From Methylophilaceae bacterium LSUCC0665 (GTDB taxonomy: Bacteria; Pseudomonadota; Gammaproteobacteria; Burkholderiales; Methylophilaceae), in NCBI GenBank assembly GCA_024919215.1, contig CP103437.1, forward strand, positions 992,001 through 1,056,000: 64,000 bases of DNA, written 5' to 3'. The translations under genes and the position numbers were made by a program. Below the pieces are notes generated by a model that was not told where the DNA came from, ran no database searches, and saw only the letters and a list, made by a program, of their open reading frames with translations. How positions within the stretch are numbered: the stretch's first letter is position 1; each line of letters begins with the position of its first letter. This document shows, in pieces, positions 28,171 to 39,442 of the stretch.

Positions 28171-29700
28171 ATGTCAAAAAAAACAATCACTTTATTAATT
28201 CTTGATGGCTTTGGTCACTCTTCAAGCAATGACTATAATGCCATTTCTCACGCAAAAACTCCAAATATTGATTATCTTAAATCGCATTATCCACACAGTC
28301 TTATAAATGCTTCAGAAAATCATGTGGGTTTACCAGAGGGTCAAATGGGAAATTCCGAGGTTGGGCACATTAATATTGGAGCTGGTCGTGTAGTCTATCA
28401 GGACATTCAAAAAATAAATAACTCATTAAAAAATAATGAGGTGCAAAATAATGAGGTACTCAAAAATAGTTTCGATCGGCTAAAGAAAAATCAAGGTAGA
28501 TTACATTTTCTAGGTTTACTTTCTGATGGTGGCGTGCACAGCCATTATGATCACTTTGAATCTTTCCTTCAGATTGCAAAAGACAATGCTATTAAAAATA
28601 CCTTCATTCATGCTTTCTTAGATGGACGGGATACTCCACCAAAAAGTGCCGCAAAATATCTTAATAAATTAGACGCATGGATATCATCCAACTGTTACGG
28701 CACCATTGGATCTATTACTGGCAGATTCTATGCTATGGATAGAGATAACAGATGGGATAGAGTTAAGTTAGCCTATGATATGCTCACAGAAGGAAAAACT
28801 GACCATGTTTATCAAAATAGCGTTGAAGCTCTAAATGCTTCTTATCAGAGAGGGGAAACTGATGAGTTTATCTTGCCTTCTTTAATAAATTCAGAAAGCA
28901 TAATTAAAGAAAATGATATGGTGATCTTTCTTAATTTTCGGTCGGATCGCGGAAGAGAATTATCGCGTGCTTTTAAAGATAAAAGTTTTACAGAATTTGA
29001 AAGATCAACAAAATTAACCAATCTCAACTATATCACCATGACTTGCTATGACCAGTCATTTGAAGATATTCAAGTATTATTTCCCCCAGAAAAATTATCT
29101 AATACTTTAGGCTCGTTTTTAGCCGACAAGGGGTTAACTCAGCTTCGAATTGCTGAAACAGAAAAATATCCTCATGTAACATTCTTTTTTAACGGCGGGG
29201 AAGAAGCAAAATTTAATAATGAGGATCGGATACTCATTCCATCTCCTGATGTTAGAACTTATGATTTAAAACCTGAAATGAGCGTTTATGAGGTTTCTGA
29301 AAAGCTGATTGAATCTATTAATTCAAAAAAATATGATGTCATTATTTGTAATTTTGCCAATGGAGACATGGTAGGTCATACAGGCAATATGGAAGCAGCA
29401 AAAAAAGCTGTTGAAGCTATGGATAAATGTATTGGTGACATTATTGCAACTACAAAAAATATATCCGGCTCACTAATAATTACTGCTGATCATGGAAATG
29501 CTGAATTGATGCTTGACGTTGAAAATAACCAAGCCCACACACAACATACAACCAACCTTGTTCCATTCATTGTCATGGATGAGAAAGTATCAAAAATTTC
29601 CGATAATGGCAGCTTGTCGGATATTGCCCCAACTATACTTGCCATGATGGATTTAGAGGCCCCAAGAGAAATGACAGGAAAAAATTTAGTCACCTTTTAA
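28171..29700 (+). CDS. gpmI: 2,3-bisphosphoglycerate-independent phosphoglycerate mutase
   Basis: Glycolysis/gluconeogenesis: interconverts 3- and 2-phosphoglycerate using two metal ions (usually manganese). 509 residues. ILDGFGH at the start carries the first metal Asp; the phospho-Ser is Ser62 in MGNSEVGHINIGAGR. DGRDTPP, RFYAMDRDNRWDR, NFRSDRGREL and ADHGNAELM hold the other active-site residues. A TATAAT box lies just upstream of the start. It shares one base with envC (TAATG), a pairing common in proteobacteria. Confidence 0.96.
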   Translation: MSKKTITLLILDGFGHSSSNDYNAISHAKTPNIDYLKSHYPHSLINASENHVGLPEGQMGNSEVGHINIGAGRVVYQDIQKINNSLKNNEVQNNEVLKNSFDRLKKNQGRLHFLGLLSDGGVHSHYDHFESFLQIAKDNAIKNTFIHAFLDGRDTPPKSAAKYLNKLDAWISSNCYGTIGSITGRFYAMDRDNRWDRVKLAYDMLTEGKTDHVYQNSVEALNASYQRGETDEFILPSLINSESIIKENDMVIFLNFRSDRGRELSRAFKDKSFTEFERSTKLTNLNYITMTCYDQSFEDIQVLFPPEKLSNTLGSFLADKGLTQLRIAETEKYPHVTFFFNGGEEAKFNNEDRILIPSPDVRTYDLKPEMSVYEVSEKLIESINSKKYDVIICNFANGDMVGHTGNMEAAKKAVEAMDKCIGDIIATTKNISGSLIITADHGNAELMLDVENNQAHTQHTTNLVPFIVMDEKVSKISDNGSLSDIAPTILAMMDLEAPREMTGKNLVTF

Positions 29701-30890
29701 TGAAAATAATTGTTATTACTCTTTGTCTTCTGTTAAATTTTACATCTGCTTTCAGTGGTATGGACGAAAGTGCGAAAAACTTAGATAGTGTTAAGCAGCA
29801 AATCAAGGATATAGATAAAGAAATCAAGAAAAATAAGGATAAGAAGAAGAACATTGACAATGAGTTAAAACAACAAGATAAGAAAATAAGTAAAACGCGA
29901 AAAGAAATCCATAGCATCAATAAGAAATCAAAACAAAATCAAAAAAAATTAGAACAACTCAATCTAGATCAAAAAAAACTTGAGCAGGAAATCGAAAAAA
30001 AAATGGTTTATCTTTCAGCCTTTTTTTTAGACATTCATAAAAAGGGGGATTCTTCTTACTTAAAATCAATTATTGATGGAGACAATCCCAGCGAAATCTT
30101 GCGAGAACAAAAATTAAAGTCCTACTTTACTAATGCGCAATTTGAATTAATAACCCAATTACAAATAGACAAAAAAAAATTAATTGATACTAAAGAAATC
30201 ATCAATAAAACCATAGCCAAGATTGACCGCCAAAAAAAGGATAAAAATAAAATAAAAAAACAGTTAGAGTCTGAGAAAAATCAAAAAAAACAGATGCTTG
30301 CAAGTGTCGCCAAAGAGATAAAAAACAAAGAACAAGCGAAAAAAAAATTAATTGATGATGAAAAAAAATTAAAATCAATTATTGATGAGTTAGTCAAAAA
30401 AGCAGCCAAAGAAGAAGAAAAAGAGGAAGAACTTAGAAAAAAAGAGTCAAGAAAGACAAAGTCAACCGAAAAAGTTGTTCCTTTTCAAGGTGGAAACTTT
30501 AGTAAGTTAAAAGGTAAGCTGAATCTTCCCCTGAAAGGGTCGATTAAATACAAATATGGAACAAAGCGAAAAGATACAGGCGTTGTATGGAAAGGGATTT
30601 TTATTACCGGCAAAGAAGGTCAAGATGTTAAATCAGTTGGTAATGGAAAAGTTGCTTATGCAGACTGGTTAAGAGGTTTTGGCAACCTCATCATCATTGA
30701 CCATGGCCAGGGCTACATGAGTCTATATGGTTATAACGAATCCGTTTTGCTAAATGTTAATGACGAGGTCAAAGAAGGTGATGTGATTGCTACAGTTGGA
30801 AATACAGGAGGCCTTGGTATAAATGGTTTATATTTTGAACTCCGCAAAAATAGCAAACCATTTAATCCCCTGGCTTGGACAAAAAAATAG
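29700..30890 (+). CDS. envC: Murein hydrolase activator EnvC
   Basis: Periplasmic activator of the cell-splitting amidases AmiA/AmiB. 396 residues: signal peptide MKIIVITLCLLLNFTSAFS, a very long lysine-rich coiled coil (roughly residues 24-250), then a LytM/M23 domain at about 270-396. The LytM domain is degenerate as in true EnvC: the zinc HxH position reads YFEL rather than HFEL, and the first zinc region reads GVVWKGIFI. It should therefore activate rather than cut. The lysine-rich coil reflects A-rich DNA. Confidence 0.92.
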   Translation: MKIIVITLCLLLNFTSAFSGMDESAKNLDSVKQQIKDIDKEIKKNKDKKKNIDNELKQQDKKISKTRKEIHSINKKSKQNQKKLEQLNLDQKKLEQEIEKKMVYLSAFFLDIHKKGDSSYLKSIIDGDNPSEILREQKLKSYFTNAQFELITQLQIDKKKLIDTKEIINKTIAKIDRQKKDKNKIKKQLESEKNQKKQMLASVAKEIKNKEQAKKKLIDDEKKLKSIIDELVKKAAKEEEKEEELRKKESRKTKSTEKVVPFQGGNFSKLKGKLNLPLKGSIKYKYGTKRKDTGVVWKGIFITGKEGQDVKSVGNGKVAYADWLRGFGNLIIIDHGQGYMSLYGYNESVLLNVNDEVKEGDVIATVGNTGGLGINGLYFELRKNSKPFNPLAWTKK

Positions 30891-30896
30891 CGTTAG

Positions 30897-31316
30897 TCAG
30901 TCGCCGATAATATGAGTGGCGATAGATCGGTTGTGAGCTGACAATCGATGCTCATACAAGAAAATTCCTTGCCACTGACCAATTTGAAGTACATTGTTTT
31001 GTATAGGAATTGATAGGTGTGTCTGAGTCAATGCCGTTCTTATGTGTGCTGGCATATCATCAGCGCCTTCCATCGTATGAATAAAGTCCAATGAACCATC
31101 CGGTACTAATTTTGAAAAAAAGGTTTCCATGTCAACTAAAACATCTGGATCATAATTTTCATTAATTAAAAGACTAGCCGATGTATGTTTGATATAAGCA
31201 GTAAACAACCCATTGTCAATTGCAGAGTTTCCTACAATGCTCTTAATATCTGAGGTAATGTCATAAAATCCCCTTCCTCTTGAGGTTGTTATTTTAATAT
31301 CTTCAAACTTTTGCAT
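30897..31316 (-). CDS. yjbQ: YjbQ / UPF0047 family protein
   Basis: 139-residue member of the YjbQ (UPF0047) family, a small jelly-roll protein forming trimers. Conserved [32 protein letters not shown] and the ending [12 protein letters not shown] with histidines likely to bind metal. Some members show thiamine-phosphate-synthase activity in vitro, but the physiological role is unsettled. It follows clpB with a 14-base overlap and converges with envC, leaving 6 bases between their stops. Confidence 0.92.
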   Translation of the reverse strand: MQKFEDIKITTSRGRGFYDITSDIKSIVGNSAIDNGLFTAYIKHTSASLLINENYDPDVLVDMETFFSKLVPDGSLDFIHTMEGADDMPAHIRTALTQTHLSIPIQNNVLQIGQWQGIFLYEHRLSAHNRSIATHIIGD

Positions 31317-33894
31317 GATCTAATTTATTAAATAAAAAACTACCATTATTAAAATCAATTTCCAAAATATCTTTATCTAAAAATTTACCAGATAAAATTT
31401 CTGTTGAAAGTTTATTTTCAATTTCATTTTGAATAGCCCTTTTTAGCGGCCTTGCACCATAAATAGGATCAAAACCTGCCTTGCCAATTTCGGATATTGC
31501 TCTGTCTGTCACCTTTGCTTCTATTCCAATTTTTTTAAGCTTAAGCAATAAGTTTTCTAATTGGATTTTTGTTATATCACATAAATGCTTTTCACCTAGT
31601 CCATGAAATACGACAACATCATCTATTCTATTGATAAATTCAGGTTTGAAGTAATTTTTTACCTCCGCCATGACTGAAATCTTGATTATCTGATAATCGT
31701 CTTGAGTCATTTTCTGAATTAGGTCAGAGCCTAAATTAGAAGTCATAATGATTACCGTATTTTTAAAATCTACGGTCTTACCCTTACCATCCGTGAGTCT
31801 TCCCTCGTCTAAAACTTGAAGAAGTACATTAAAGACATCGGGATGAGCTTTTTCAATCTCATCAAGCAATATCACGCTATATGGCTTTCTTCTCACTGCT
31901 TCTGTTAGATAGCCACCCTCTTCATAACCAACATAACCAGGAGGGGCGCCGATAAGTCTGGCAACAGAATGTTTTTCCATAAATTCAGACATATCAATTC
32001 GAATTAAATGATCTTCACTGTCAAATAGAAAGCTAGCTAATGATTTTGAAAGCTCAGTCTTGCCAACACCAGTAGGTCCTAAAAATAAAAAAGATCCATA
32101 CGGCTTTCCTTCATCACTCAAACCAGATCTTGATCGTCTAATAGCATTTGAAATTGATTTAACTGCCTCGTCTTGACCAACGACACGCTGATGCAAAACA
32201 GACTCCATATTAATTAATTTTTCTTTCTCACCTTGCATCATTTTTGCAACTGGAATGCCAGTTGCTCGTGAAACAACCTCAGCAATTTCATCAGCTCCAA
32301 CTTCAGTCCGCAGCATTTTATTTTGTGACACTGGTGTTGTTACATCAGCTTTTTTTAATTGATCTTCAAGTTCAGGTATTTCGCCATACTGTATTTCAGA
32401 CACCCTCTGCCAATTACCTTTCCTTTTTTCTTCTTCCATAGTAATTTTTAGAGATTCTAATTTCTCTTTTATATCTCTCACTCCAATTAGGGATGCTTTT
32501 TCAGACTTCCAAATTTCCTCTAAGTCCGCAAATTCTTTTTCAATTTTTTTAATTTCAGATTCAATGATCTCAAATCTTTCTTTTGAGGCAGCGTCTTTAT
32601 CTTTCTTTACAGCCTCTCGTTCAATCTTAAGTTGAATCAGTCTTCTTTCTAATTTGTCGAGTTGTTCAGGTTTTGAATCAATTTCAATTTTTATTCTTGA
32701 AGCAGCCTCATCAATGAGATCAATTGCCTTATCCGGAAGAAATCGATCCGTGATATATCTATTGGATAATTCAGCGGCAGCTACAATTGCTGGGTCTGTA
32801 ATCTCAACATTATGATGTAACTCATACTTTTCTTGTAATCCTCTTAAGATAGCAATGGTTGCTTCAACATCAGGCTCATCTACCAGAACTTTTTGAAAAC
32901 GACGTTCTAATGCAGCGTCTTTTTCAACATACAATCTATATTCATTCAATGTAGTTGCTCCAACACAATGCAATTCACCTCTCGCTAGAGCAGGTTTAAG
33001 CATATTTCCGGCATCCATAGCGCCCTCAGTTTTGCCGGCTCCAACCATGGTATGGATTTCATCGATAAATAAGATAATATTTCCCTGGCTTGCATTAATT
33101 TCTTTTAACACAGCTTTGAGTCGTTCTTCAAAATCACCTCTATACTTTGCTCCCGCCAATAACGAGGCCATGTCTAGTGACAGCACCTGCTTATTCTTTA
33201 ATGAATCAGGCACCTCCTGATTAACTATTCTTTGTGCAAGGCCTTCAATAATTGCTGTTTTACCGACTCCAGGCTCCCCGATTAAGACTGGGTTATTTTT
33301 ACTTCGGCGTTGTAACACTTGAATTGTTCTTCTGATTTCGTCATCTCGACCAATGACTGGGTCTAACTTACCATCTCTTGCCAATTGGGTCAGATCAATC
33401 GTATATTTTTGCAAAGATTGACGATGACTTTCAGCATCTGGAGTTTTGATATTTTCCTCATTTCTTGCGCTCATAACAATCTCCTTTAATTTATTAAAAT
33501 TTATTCCGTGGTCAATTAAGGTTTCTTTGAGACCACTTTTATCTGTCTCAAGACTTAAAAGAAATAAATCCGCTGAAATATAATCGTCTTTCAATTCAAA
33601 AGCTTTTTTTTCAACCCAATTAAAGAGTGAATTTAATTGTCTCGAAATAGCTGGTTCATTATCATTGGATTGCGATTGTGGAAAATTTGTAATTAACTGT
33701 TCAATTGCATCAAAGGCAGTATTTTTCATTCCTGACAAGCGGAGATAATCCTGAATATCATCATTATTCGAAGATAAAATCATTGCCTTTAAAACATGTG
33801 CTGGCTCAATCTGGGTATGATTAGCCAAATTTGCTAAGGATTGAGCCTCAGCAATTGCTTGTTGAAATTTAGTGGTTAATTTATCAAATCTCAT
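31303..33894 (-). CDS. clpB: ATP-dependent disaggregase ClpB
   Basis: Hexameric AAA+ protein that extracts polypeptides from aggregates together with DnaK. 863 residues, full length: N-domain, first AAA+ with Walker [15 protein letters not shown] near residue 205, a coiled-coil middle domain (about 400-525, rich in Glu/Lys), second AAA+ with [14 protein letters not shown] near residue 605, and the C-terminal [18 protein letters not shown] sigma-32-type promoter and a perfect inverted repeat lie upstream, consistent with heat-shock control. It has an ATG start behind a weak GAAAG. Confidence 0.97.
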   Translation of the reverse strand: MRFDKLTTKFQQAIAEAQSLANLANHTQIEPAHVLKAMILSSNNDDIQDYLRLSGMKNTAFDAIEQLITNFPQSQSNDNEPAISRQLNSLFNWVEKKAFELKDDYISADLFLLSLETDKSGLKETLIDHGINFNKLKEIVMSARNEENIKTPDAESHRQSLQKYTIDLTQLARDGKLDPVIGRDDEIRRTIQVLQRRSKNNPVLIGEPGVGKTAIIEGLAQRIVNQEVPDSLKNKQVLSLDMASLLAGAKYRGDFEERLKAVLKEINASQGNIILFIDEIHTMVGAGKTEGAMDAGNMLKPALARGELHCVGATTLNEYRLYVEKDAALERRFQKVLVDEPDVEATIAILRGLQEKYELHHNVEITDPAIVAAAELSNRYITDRFLPDKAIDLIDEAASRIKIEIDSKPEQLDKLERRLIQLKIEREAVKKDKDAASKERFEIIESEIKKIEKEFADLEEIWKSEKASLIGVRDIKEKLESLKITMEEEKRKGNWQRVSEIQYGEIPELEDQLKKADVTTPVSQNKMLRTEVGADEIAEVVSRATGIPVAKMMQGEKEKLINMESVLHQRVVGQDEAVKSISNAIRRSRSGLSDEGKPYGSFLFLGPTGVGKTELSKSLASFLFDSEDHLIRIDMSEFMEKHSVARLIGAPPGYVGYEEGGYLTEAVRRKPYSVILLDEIEKAHPDVFNVLLQVLDEGRLTDGKGKTVDFKNTVIIMTSNLGSDLIQKMTQDDYQIIKISVMAEVKNYFKPEFINRIDDVVVFHGLGEKHLCDITKIQLENLLLKLKKIGIEAKVTDRAISEIGKAGFDPIYGARPLKRAIQNEIENKLSTEILSGKFLDKDILEIDFNNGSFLFNKLDHAKV

Positions 33895-33904
33895 CTTTCA
33901 TTTT

Positions 33905-33936
33905 CCATATAAGAATTGTTCATATTTCTTATATGG
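33905..33936. repeat. Perfect 11-bp inverted repeat upstream of clpB
   Basis: CCATATAAGAA (33905-33915) and TTCTTATATGG (33926-33936) are perfect inverted copies around a 10-base spacer. One arm overlaps the putative -10 element of the clpB promoter and the other lies 10 bases before the clpB start codon. The geometry resembles CIRCE-type operators (9-bp arms, 9-base spacer), but the sequence is not CIRCE. There is no U-run after it, so it is not a terminator of the gene upstream. Confidence 0.6.
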
Positions 33937-33958
33937 TGATGAAATTAATTATTTCAAA
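33931..33958 (-). promoter_or_regulatory. Sigma-32-type heat-shock promoter of clpB
   Basis: On the minus strand, TTTGAAA (plus 33952-33958), a 13-base spacer, then CACCATAT (plus 33931-33938). The consensus is CTTGAAA with a 13-14 base spacer and CCCCATnT, so only one base differs in each box. The predicted transcript start is some 30 bases from the clpB ATG. Confidence 0.65.
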
Positions 33959-33969
33959 TTTTTAATTGA

Positions 33970-36147
33970 CTAGAAAGAATATTCAACGGATGTGAAGATA
34001 GACCTTCCCATCCCAGGGACATTGACAGCATTAGCATATGTTAATCCCATGCCAGAGGTATTCATAGTTTTTCCCTGGCCCATATAAACGCCACCTAAAG
34101 GATGATCGTAATTTCGATCAAATACATTATAGATACCGAGATTTAGTTGTAGATTTTCTTTTTGGTAAGTAGATTTCAAGTCAACAAGTGCATAACCACT
34201 AGTTTCCATTTCCTGTCGGATATCATTGACGTTTTTCTTGTTATCCACCAGTTGAATATGGAGTCCGTTATTCCAATGATTAATTTTTTGGCTAAAGATC
34301 AATTTTAAATTAGTTGGCATCACATGATAGAGATCATCATTCGCATCGGTATTAATACCTTTGACATGACTTAATTTCGAGTCAAAATAAAAATCTCCAA
34401 GCTTAGAAATATTCCCTAAATATTGAGAAGCCTTCACATCAAATCCCCATAGTCGTGCATTTTGATTACCAAGGGTTAGAGTACGAAAACCATCACCCCT
34501 AGAAGTATAGGAAACGGCATCAATATAGTCATCGATGTAGGTTAAAAAAGGTTTAAAATTAACATTCCATAATTGTTTATCAGCATCATGGAATACAGCG
34601 GCATAAGCAAAGGTATGGGCAGTCTCCTGATCCAAATTCACATCGCCCACATACCCATTACCATCTCCAAACCAATTCGCCATGGAAGCCGCCATCGCAT
34701 TATTAGACCATAGGTACCTTTCTTGTAAGGTTGGTGATCTATTCTTCATGGAATAACCAAACTCATGTGTTTGGTTGAGATTGGGTGAGTACGCCGCAGA
34801 TAGAGATAAATCCAGATGATGGTCATCTTTTTTATGATTTAAAGCATTAAAGCTATTAGCATCTGCTAGATAGCCCATGTTGTTGTATCCTTGAACATCA
34901 CTGGTATCCATCTCTACCCGGGTAAGTCTAACCCCTGTTTGGGTAAACCACTCTTTGGACCATTGGCGGTCTAATTCTGTAAAGATACTATATCTATCTC
35001 TCTTCCCGTCATTGATATTTTTCATGACGTTTGGAGACATCATGCCTCCCGTTGGATCCCAGCTATCATCCACCTCATAAAACTGAGTTTCCAATCCAGA
35101 TCGAAGTGTATTTTTATCATTCAGATAAATATCTGCCGTTGCATTGAATCCCGAGGTATACCCGTGGTGGGTCATGGACATTCCTGGGGTGCCAGAATAA
35201 TTAAAGTTTTTATTTTTTCCAAAATTCATCTTGGTTTCCACTTTATGGTGATAGGCCTGAAGTTCAAGCTTTCCCCAAGAAAAAGAGATCGTATCTTTAA
35301 GTTGAATCTTATGGCTGTGTTGACCCACCACATCCATCCTCTGGTTCATAAAACCTTGGTATGGAATCGATTGATAATCAAATTTAATTTCAAGTAAATG
35401 ATTATTTATTTGATAACCATAACTTAGCTGATGATTCTCCATTCGATAACCACTAGAGGCAATTTCATCATCTCTAATTCCACTTTTATCTGATGTGCCT
35501 CCGTAATTGGTTCCTTTAAAATCATTTGCACTGGAATAATTATTCGACTGGGAATAACTTCCAGAATATTTCAAGTATGCATTACTAGACGCCACAGATG
35601 ATTTGAAATAAACCCCTTGTTCGTCATTATTGCTTTTATAAAAACTTTTAAGCTTTGTCGAATAAATTAACTGATCATCTTGGCTGAAGGTAGGATTTTT
35701 CGTTTTTATTTTTATACTTCCGGCAATACTATCACCCCCTACACTAACAGGTGTGATCCCGGCAAATACTTTGATGTAATCGACGTCATTGATATCGATA
35801 AAGGATAGATCAGTGTCGGTGTGAGATGTACATGCAGAATTTAGATCCACGCCATCCACACTGATTCTAATTCTGTCATCATTTAATCCATGCATATATG
35901 GAATTGAAGATACTGATCCATTCGTAGCATTATCAATCCCAGTGAAATACTCTAGAAGTGACGAGGTATCCTGCTTGAATTGCTGATTAATTTTCGATAA
36001 GCTCACGCTCTCACCGGATGTTATCTCGCCCGGAGTTACAACATCCGTGATGACATAGATCTCTCTTAAAGATAAACCCTCTTCCGCCTTGACGACATTG
36101 CTAAATAAAAAAGGAATAACTAGGATTAAAAATAGTATTTTTTGCAT
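33970..36147 (-). CDS. TonB-dependent outer-membrane receptor, possibly metal (copper-like)
   Basis: 725-residue TonB-gated barrel. Signal peptide MQKILFLILVIPFLFSNVVKA, a possible TonB box near YVITDVVTPGE, a plug domain (GIDNATNGSVSSIPYMHGL, IRISVDGVDLNSACTSHTDT), then a barrel ending in aromatic YSF. The plug carries a Cys-x-x-His and the barrel loops are Met/His-rich (TPGMSMTHHGY, GGMMSPNVMKN), as in the copper receptors OprC and NosA, so a metal substrate is inferred, not shown. The ATG at 36147 is chosen because it starts the signal peptide. It sits between a terminator after lspA and clpB, with no partner transporter beside it. Confidence 0.85.
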   Translation of the reverse strand: MQKILFLILVIPFLFSNVVKAEEGLSLREIYVITDVVTPGEITSGESVSLSKINQQFKQDTSSLLEYFTGIDNATNGSVSSIPYMHGLNDDRIRISVDGVDLNSACTSHTDTDLSFIDINDVDYIKVFAGITPVSVGGDSIAGSIKIKTKNPTFSQDDQLIYSTKLKSFYKSNNDEQGVYFKSSVASSNAYLKYSGSYSQSNNYSSANDFKGTNYGGTSDKSGIRDDEIASSGYRMENHQLSYGYQINNHLLEIKFDYQSIPYQGFMNQRMDVVGQHSHKIQLKDTISFSWGKLELQAYHHKVETKMNFGKNKNFNYSGTPGMSMTHHGYTSGFNATADIYLNDKNTLRSGLETQFYEVDDSWDPTGGMMSPNVMKNINDGKRDRYSIFTELDRQWSKEWFTQTGVRLTRVEMDTSDVQGYNNMGYLADANSFNALNHKKDDHHLDLSLSAAYSPNLNQTHEFGYSMKNRSPTLQERYLWSNNAMAASMANWFGDGNGYVGDVNLDQETAHTFAYAAVFHDADKQLWNVNFKPFLTYIDDYIDAVSYTSRGDGFRTLTLGNQNARLWGFDVKASQYLGNISKLGDFYFDSKLSHVKGINTDANDDLYHVMPTNLKLIFSQKINHWNNGLHIQLVDNKKNVNDIRQEMETSGYALVDLKSTYQKENLQLNLGIYNVFDRNYDHPLGGVYMGQGKTMNTSGMGLTYANAVNVPGMGRSIFTSVEYSF

Positions 36148-36195
36148 AATATGAATATAAATAATCGCAATATTATAGCTACAATTTTCAATATT

Positions 36196-36220
36196 AAAAA
36201 AAGGAATTTTTCCTTTTTTT
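36196..36220 (-). terminator. Terminator after lspA
   Basis: An 11-bp perfect inverted repeat (A-tract plus GGAA, 3-base loop, TTCC plus T-tract) lies 8 bases beyond the lspA stop. The minus-strand transcript of murJ-ribF-ileS-lspA would end in a hairpin with a run of U. The stem has only two G-C pairs, so it may be leaky. It is symmetric and could also work on the plus strand. Confidence 0.55.
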
Positions 36221-36228
36221 AATGTCAT

Positions 36229-36678
36229 TTAATTTTCTTTTAATAAACCCAAGAAATATATGATTGCTCCAATTGTAATTACCGAATCTGCCACATTAAA
36301 TGCTGGCCAGTAATAATTATTTATATGCACATAGATAAAATCTGTCACATGTCCATTTGAAAGTCTATCAATTAAATTTCCAATAGCACCGCTAATAATC
36401 AACATAATCGATATCGACCCGTATGGGCTAGATGTGTTTTGTCTATATAAATAAATTAAGTAGGTTAAGATCGCTAGAGTCAAAAAAATAAAAAAATTAT
36501 TTTGCCAACCAGATGCACTATCTAAAAAGCTAAATGCAGCGCCTGTGTTTTGGAAGTGAACAATTTTAAAAAAATTATTAATTTCCACATATTCAGTAAA
36601 CGGGATATTTTTTTCAACCCAATTCTTAGAAAGCTGATCGATAACTATGATGCATAAGCCGATAAGAAACTTATGCAT
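36229..36678 (-). CDS. lspA: Lipoprotein signal peptidase (signal peptidase II)
   Basis: Membrane aspartyl protease that cleaves the signal peptide of lipidated prolipoproteins; the window encodes lipoprotein clients such as LptE. About 149 residues with four hydrophobic segments. [12 protein letters not shown] at the N-terminus, [12 protein letters not shown], and the catalytic aspartates in [18 protein letters not shown] and [11 protein letters not shown]. The ATG at 36678 overlaps the ileS stop and matches the family N-terminus better than the longer frame to 36726. The usual following gene ispH is absent. Confidence 0.94.
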   Translation of the reverse strand: MHKFLIGLCIIVIDQLSKNWVEKNIPFTEYVEINNFFKIVHFQNTGAAFSFLDSASGWQNNFFIFLTLAILTYLIYLYRQNTSSPYGSISIMLIISGAIGNLIDRLSNGHVTDFIYVHINNYYWPAFNVADSVITIGAIIYFLGLLKEN

Positions 36679-39442
36679 ACTTTCTTTTTTCTCCATCGCC
36701 GAAAAGATTTGAAACACAACGCTCACAGATTGAGGGATGCTCTTGATGAGTTCCTACAGAGGATTCATAATGCCAACATCTGTCACATTTATCATATGCA
36801 ATTTTTTTAACATTAACAGCGAGTCCATTTTGCTCTTCAATCAATCTCACATTTGACACAATCAAAATATAATGAAGCTCTGATTCATAAGGTTTAAGAA
36901 TTTTGAAAGTTTCTGGCTCACATGCTAATTCAATATCACATTCCAATGCTGAGCCGACTAATCCTTTTTCCCTTTCAGCTTCAATACTCTTATTCACAAT
37001 CGGTCTAATTTTTTCAATCTCTTGCAAAAACTGAAGTTCTGCTTGATGTAATGAGGTTGATGTAAATTCATACCATGATTCTTTGAAAATATTTTGATCA
37101 TTAGTAATGGTCTGCCACAATTCCTCAGCAGTAAAACTTAAAATTGGAGCGATCATTCGTGTTAATGCATGAGTGATGTGATATAAGGCAGTTTGTGCCG
37201 AACGTCGCTCTGGAGATTTCTCGGACATAGTATAGAGTCGGTCTTTAATAATATCTAAATAAAATCCTCCCATGTCCTCAGAACAAAAGCTGACTAATTT
37301 TTTTGTTAGATGATGAAAGTCATAACTTTCATACAACTGAGCTATTTCTTTTTGTAGTTCTTGAGTTTTAAGGAGGGCGTATTTATCTAATAATAATAGA
37401 TTGGATTCTTCAACCATCATGGAAGATGTATCAAAGTCAGAAATATTTGCACATAAAAATCTTAATGTATTTCTTAGCCTTCGATAACCGTCAGCAGACC
37501 TCTTAATAATCTCATCGGAAATATTTAACTCACCTGAAAAATCAGTCATTGCCACCCAAAATCTTAGAATATCTGCGCCATACTGATCCATTATCTTTTG
37601 TGGTGAAATTACATTCCCTTTAGACTTACTCATTTTTTTTCCATGACCATCCACCACAAAACCATGAGTTAGCAAGGCTTTGTATGGCGCCTGCCCAGAG
37701 ATGGCTGAGGCTGTTAGTAAGCTAGACTGGAACCAGCCGCGATGTTGATCCGAACCTTCAAGATAGAGATCAGCAGGATAATCTAAATTATCATTCGTTT
37801 TTAGCACTGATTCATGAGTAGTTCCGGAGTCGAACCACACATCTAAAGTGTCCGTGACTTTCTTGTAATATTTTGCATCATCCCCAAGCCATTCATTAAT
37901 ATCCAAATCAAACCATGCATCAATTCCCTGATTTTCGATCAGTAAGGCAATTTTTTCGAAATACTCAACGGTCTTAGGATGCGGCTCATCCGTTTCTTTA
38001 TGAGTAAAAAGTGTGATGGGTACTCCCCAATTTCTTTGTCGAGAGATACACCAGTCCGGTCTATTTTTCATCATTCCCTCTAGCCGTGCTTTTCCCCATG
38101 ATGGAATAAATTGTGTTTTTTCAACCTCTTCTTTAGCTATATCTCTTAAAGTCTTTTGGCCTGGAGAAAGATTCATGCCAATAAACCACTGCTGTGTGGC
38201 TCTAAAAATGATTGGCGTTTTATGTCTCCAGCAATGCGGGTAACTATGTTCAAATGATTTTTTAAAAATAAGCGCATCGTTCTTTATTAACAGGTCGATA
38301 ATTTCAGAGTTAGCTTTCCAGATATTTTTTCCAGCAAAAAACTCCACATTACTCTTAAAACTACCCTCTTCGTTAACTGGATTTTCTACAGGAAGGTTGT
38401 ACTTCATCCCAACAATGTAGTCATCCAAACCATGGGCTGGGGCGGTATGTACTAACCCGGTTCCATCTTCAGTGGTCACATGTTCCCCCAATATGATTGG
38501 GACGTTTTTTTCCGAATAAAAAGGATGATTGAACAAGAAATTTTCAAGCTCCTGGCCAACAATAGAATGTATTTTATTAATTTTCTGACCCGTTCTTGCC
38601 TCAAATTTATCAACAAGCTCATCAGCAATAATTAACAATTTCTCCTCTATTTCGACCAGAACATAATATAGTTTTGGGTTAACTGAAATTGCCTCATTAG
38701 CTGGAAGCGTCCATGGTGTGGTTGTCCATATAACAGCGTAAATAGCTTTTTCCGTCTTTGATGATTTAAATAATTGATGCAAACCTTTTTGATCAACCCC
38801 TTTAAAAGCCACATCAATCGATGTTGAAGTTTTGTTTTCATAATCAACTTCAGCTTCAGCAAGCGCAGATCCACAATCAAGACACCAATGTACTGGCTTG
38901 TTACCCTGATACAGCATATTATTCTGATAAATTTTGCCTAGCGATCGAACAATATCCGCTTCTGTTTTTTTATTTAATGTAAGGTATGGGTTATCCCAGT
39001 CTCCTAAGACGCCCAGCCTAACAAAATCCTTTTTTTGGTTAGTCACTTGTAGATTTGCATATTCCCTGCACAATTGTCGAAATTTTTTCGAATCAAGGTT
39101 TTTGCCATGCTCTTTTTCAATAGCTAACTCAATTGGCAAGCCATGACAATCCCAACCAGGAATATAGGGAGCGTCATAACCTGACAATCCCTTAGATTTA
39201 ATAATGATATCTTTTAATACTTTATTGACCGCATGACCGATATGAATATTTCCATTGGCGTAAGGTGGGCCATCATGGAGAATAAATTTAGGTTTTCCTT
39301 TTTTCACATCCCTAATTTGTTGATAATATTTTTCTTCCACCCATGAAGATACCCAATCAGGCTCTCGCTGAGCCAAATTACCTCTCATAGGAAATTCTGT
39401 ATCCGGTAAATTTAGACTATATTTTTTATTATCATTACTCAT
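36671..39442 (-). CDS. ileS: Isoleucyl-tRNA synthetase
   Basis: Charges tRNA-Ile and edits valine. 923 residues. HIGH motif in [18 protein letters not shown] near residue 60, CP1 editing domain including [13 protein letters not shown] and [16 protein letters not shown] in [15 protein letters not shown] near residue 600, and a C-terminal zinc finger ([10 protein letters not shown] and ICERC). This is the eubacterial-type, mupirocin-sensitive form by length and motifs. The order ribF-ileS-lspA is conserved in proteobacteria. It overlaps ribF by 4 bases. Confidence 0.97.
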   Translation of the reverse strand: MSNDNKKYSLNLPDTEFPMRGNLAQREPDWVSSWVEEKYYQQIRDVKKGKPKFILHDGPPYANGNIHIGHAVNKVLKDIIIKSKGLSGYDAPYIPGWDCHGLPIELAIEKEHGKNLDSKKFRQLCREYANLQVTNQKKDFVRLGVLGDWDNPYLTLNKKTEADIVRSLGKIYQNNMLYQGNKPVHWCLDCGSALAEAEVDYENKTSTSIDVAFKGVDQKGLHQLFKSSKTEKAIYAVIWTTTPWTLPANEAISVNPKLYYVLVEIEEKLLIIADELVDKFEARTGQKINKIHSIVGQELENFLFNHPFYSEKNVPIILGEHVTTEDGTGLVHTAPAHGLDDYIVGMKYNLPVENPVNEEGSFKSNVEFFAGKNIWKANSEIIDLLIKNDALIFKKSFEHSYPHCWRHKTPIIFRATQQWFIGMNLSPGQKTLRDIAKEEVEKTQFIPSWGKARLEGMMKNRPDWCISRQRNWGVPITLFTHKETDEPHPKTVEYFEKIALLIENQGIDAWFDLDINEWLGDDAKYYKKVTDTLDVWFDSGTTHESVLKTNDNLDYPADLYLEGSDQHRGWFQSSLLTASAISGQAPYKALLTHGFVVDGHGKKMSKSKGNVISPQKIMDQYGADILRFWVAMTDFSGELNISDEIIKRSADGYRRLRNTLRFLCANISDFDTSSMMVEESNLLLLDKYALLKTQELQKEIAQLYESYDFHHLTKKLVSFCSEDMGGFYLDIIKDRLYTMSEKSPERRSAQTALYHITHALTRMIAPILSFTAEELWQTITNDQNIFKESWYEFTSTSLHQAELQFLQEIEKIRPIVNKSIEAEREKGLVGSALECDIELACEPETFKILKPYESELHYILIVSNVRLIEEQNGLAVNVKKIAYDKCDRCWHYESSVGTHQEHPSICERCVSNLFGDGEKRKYA

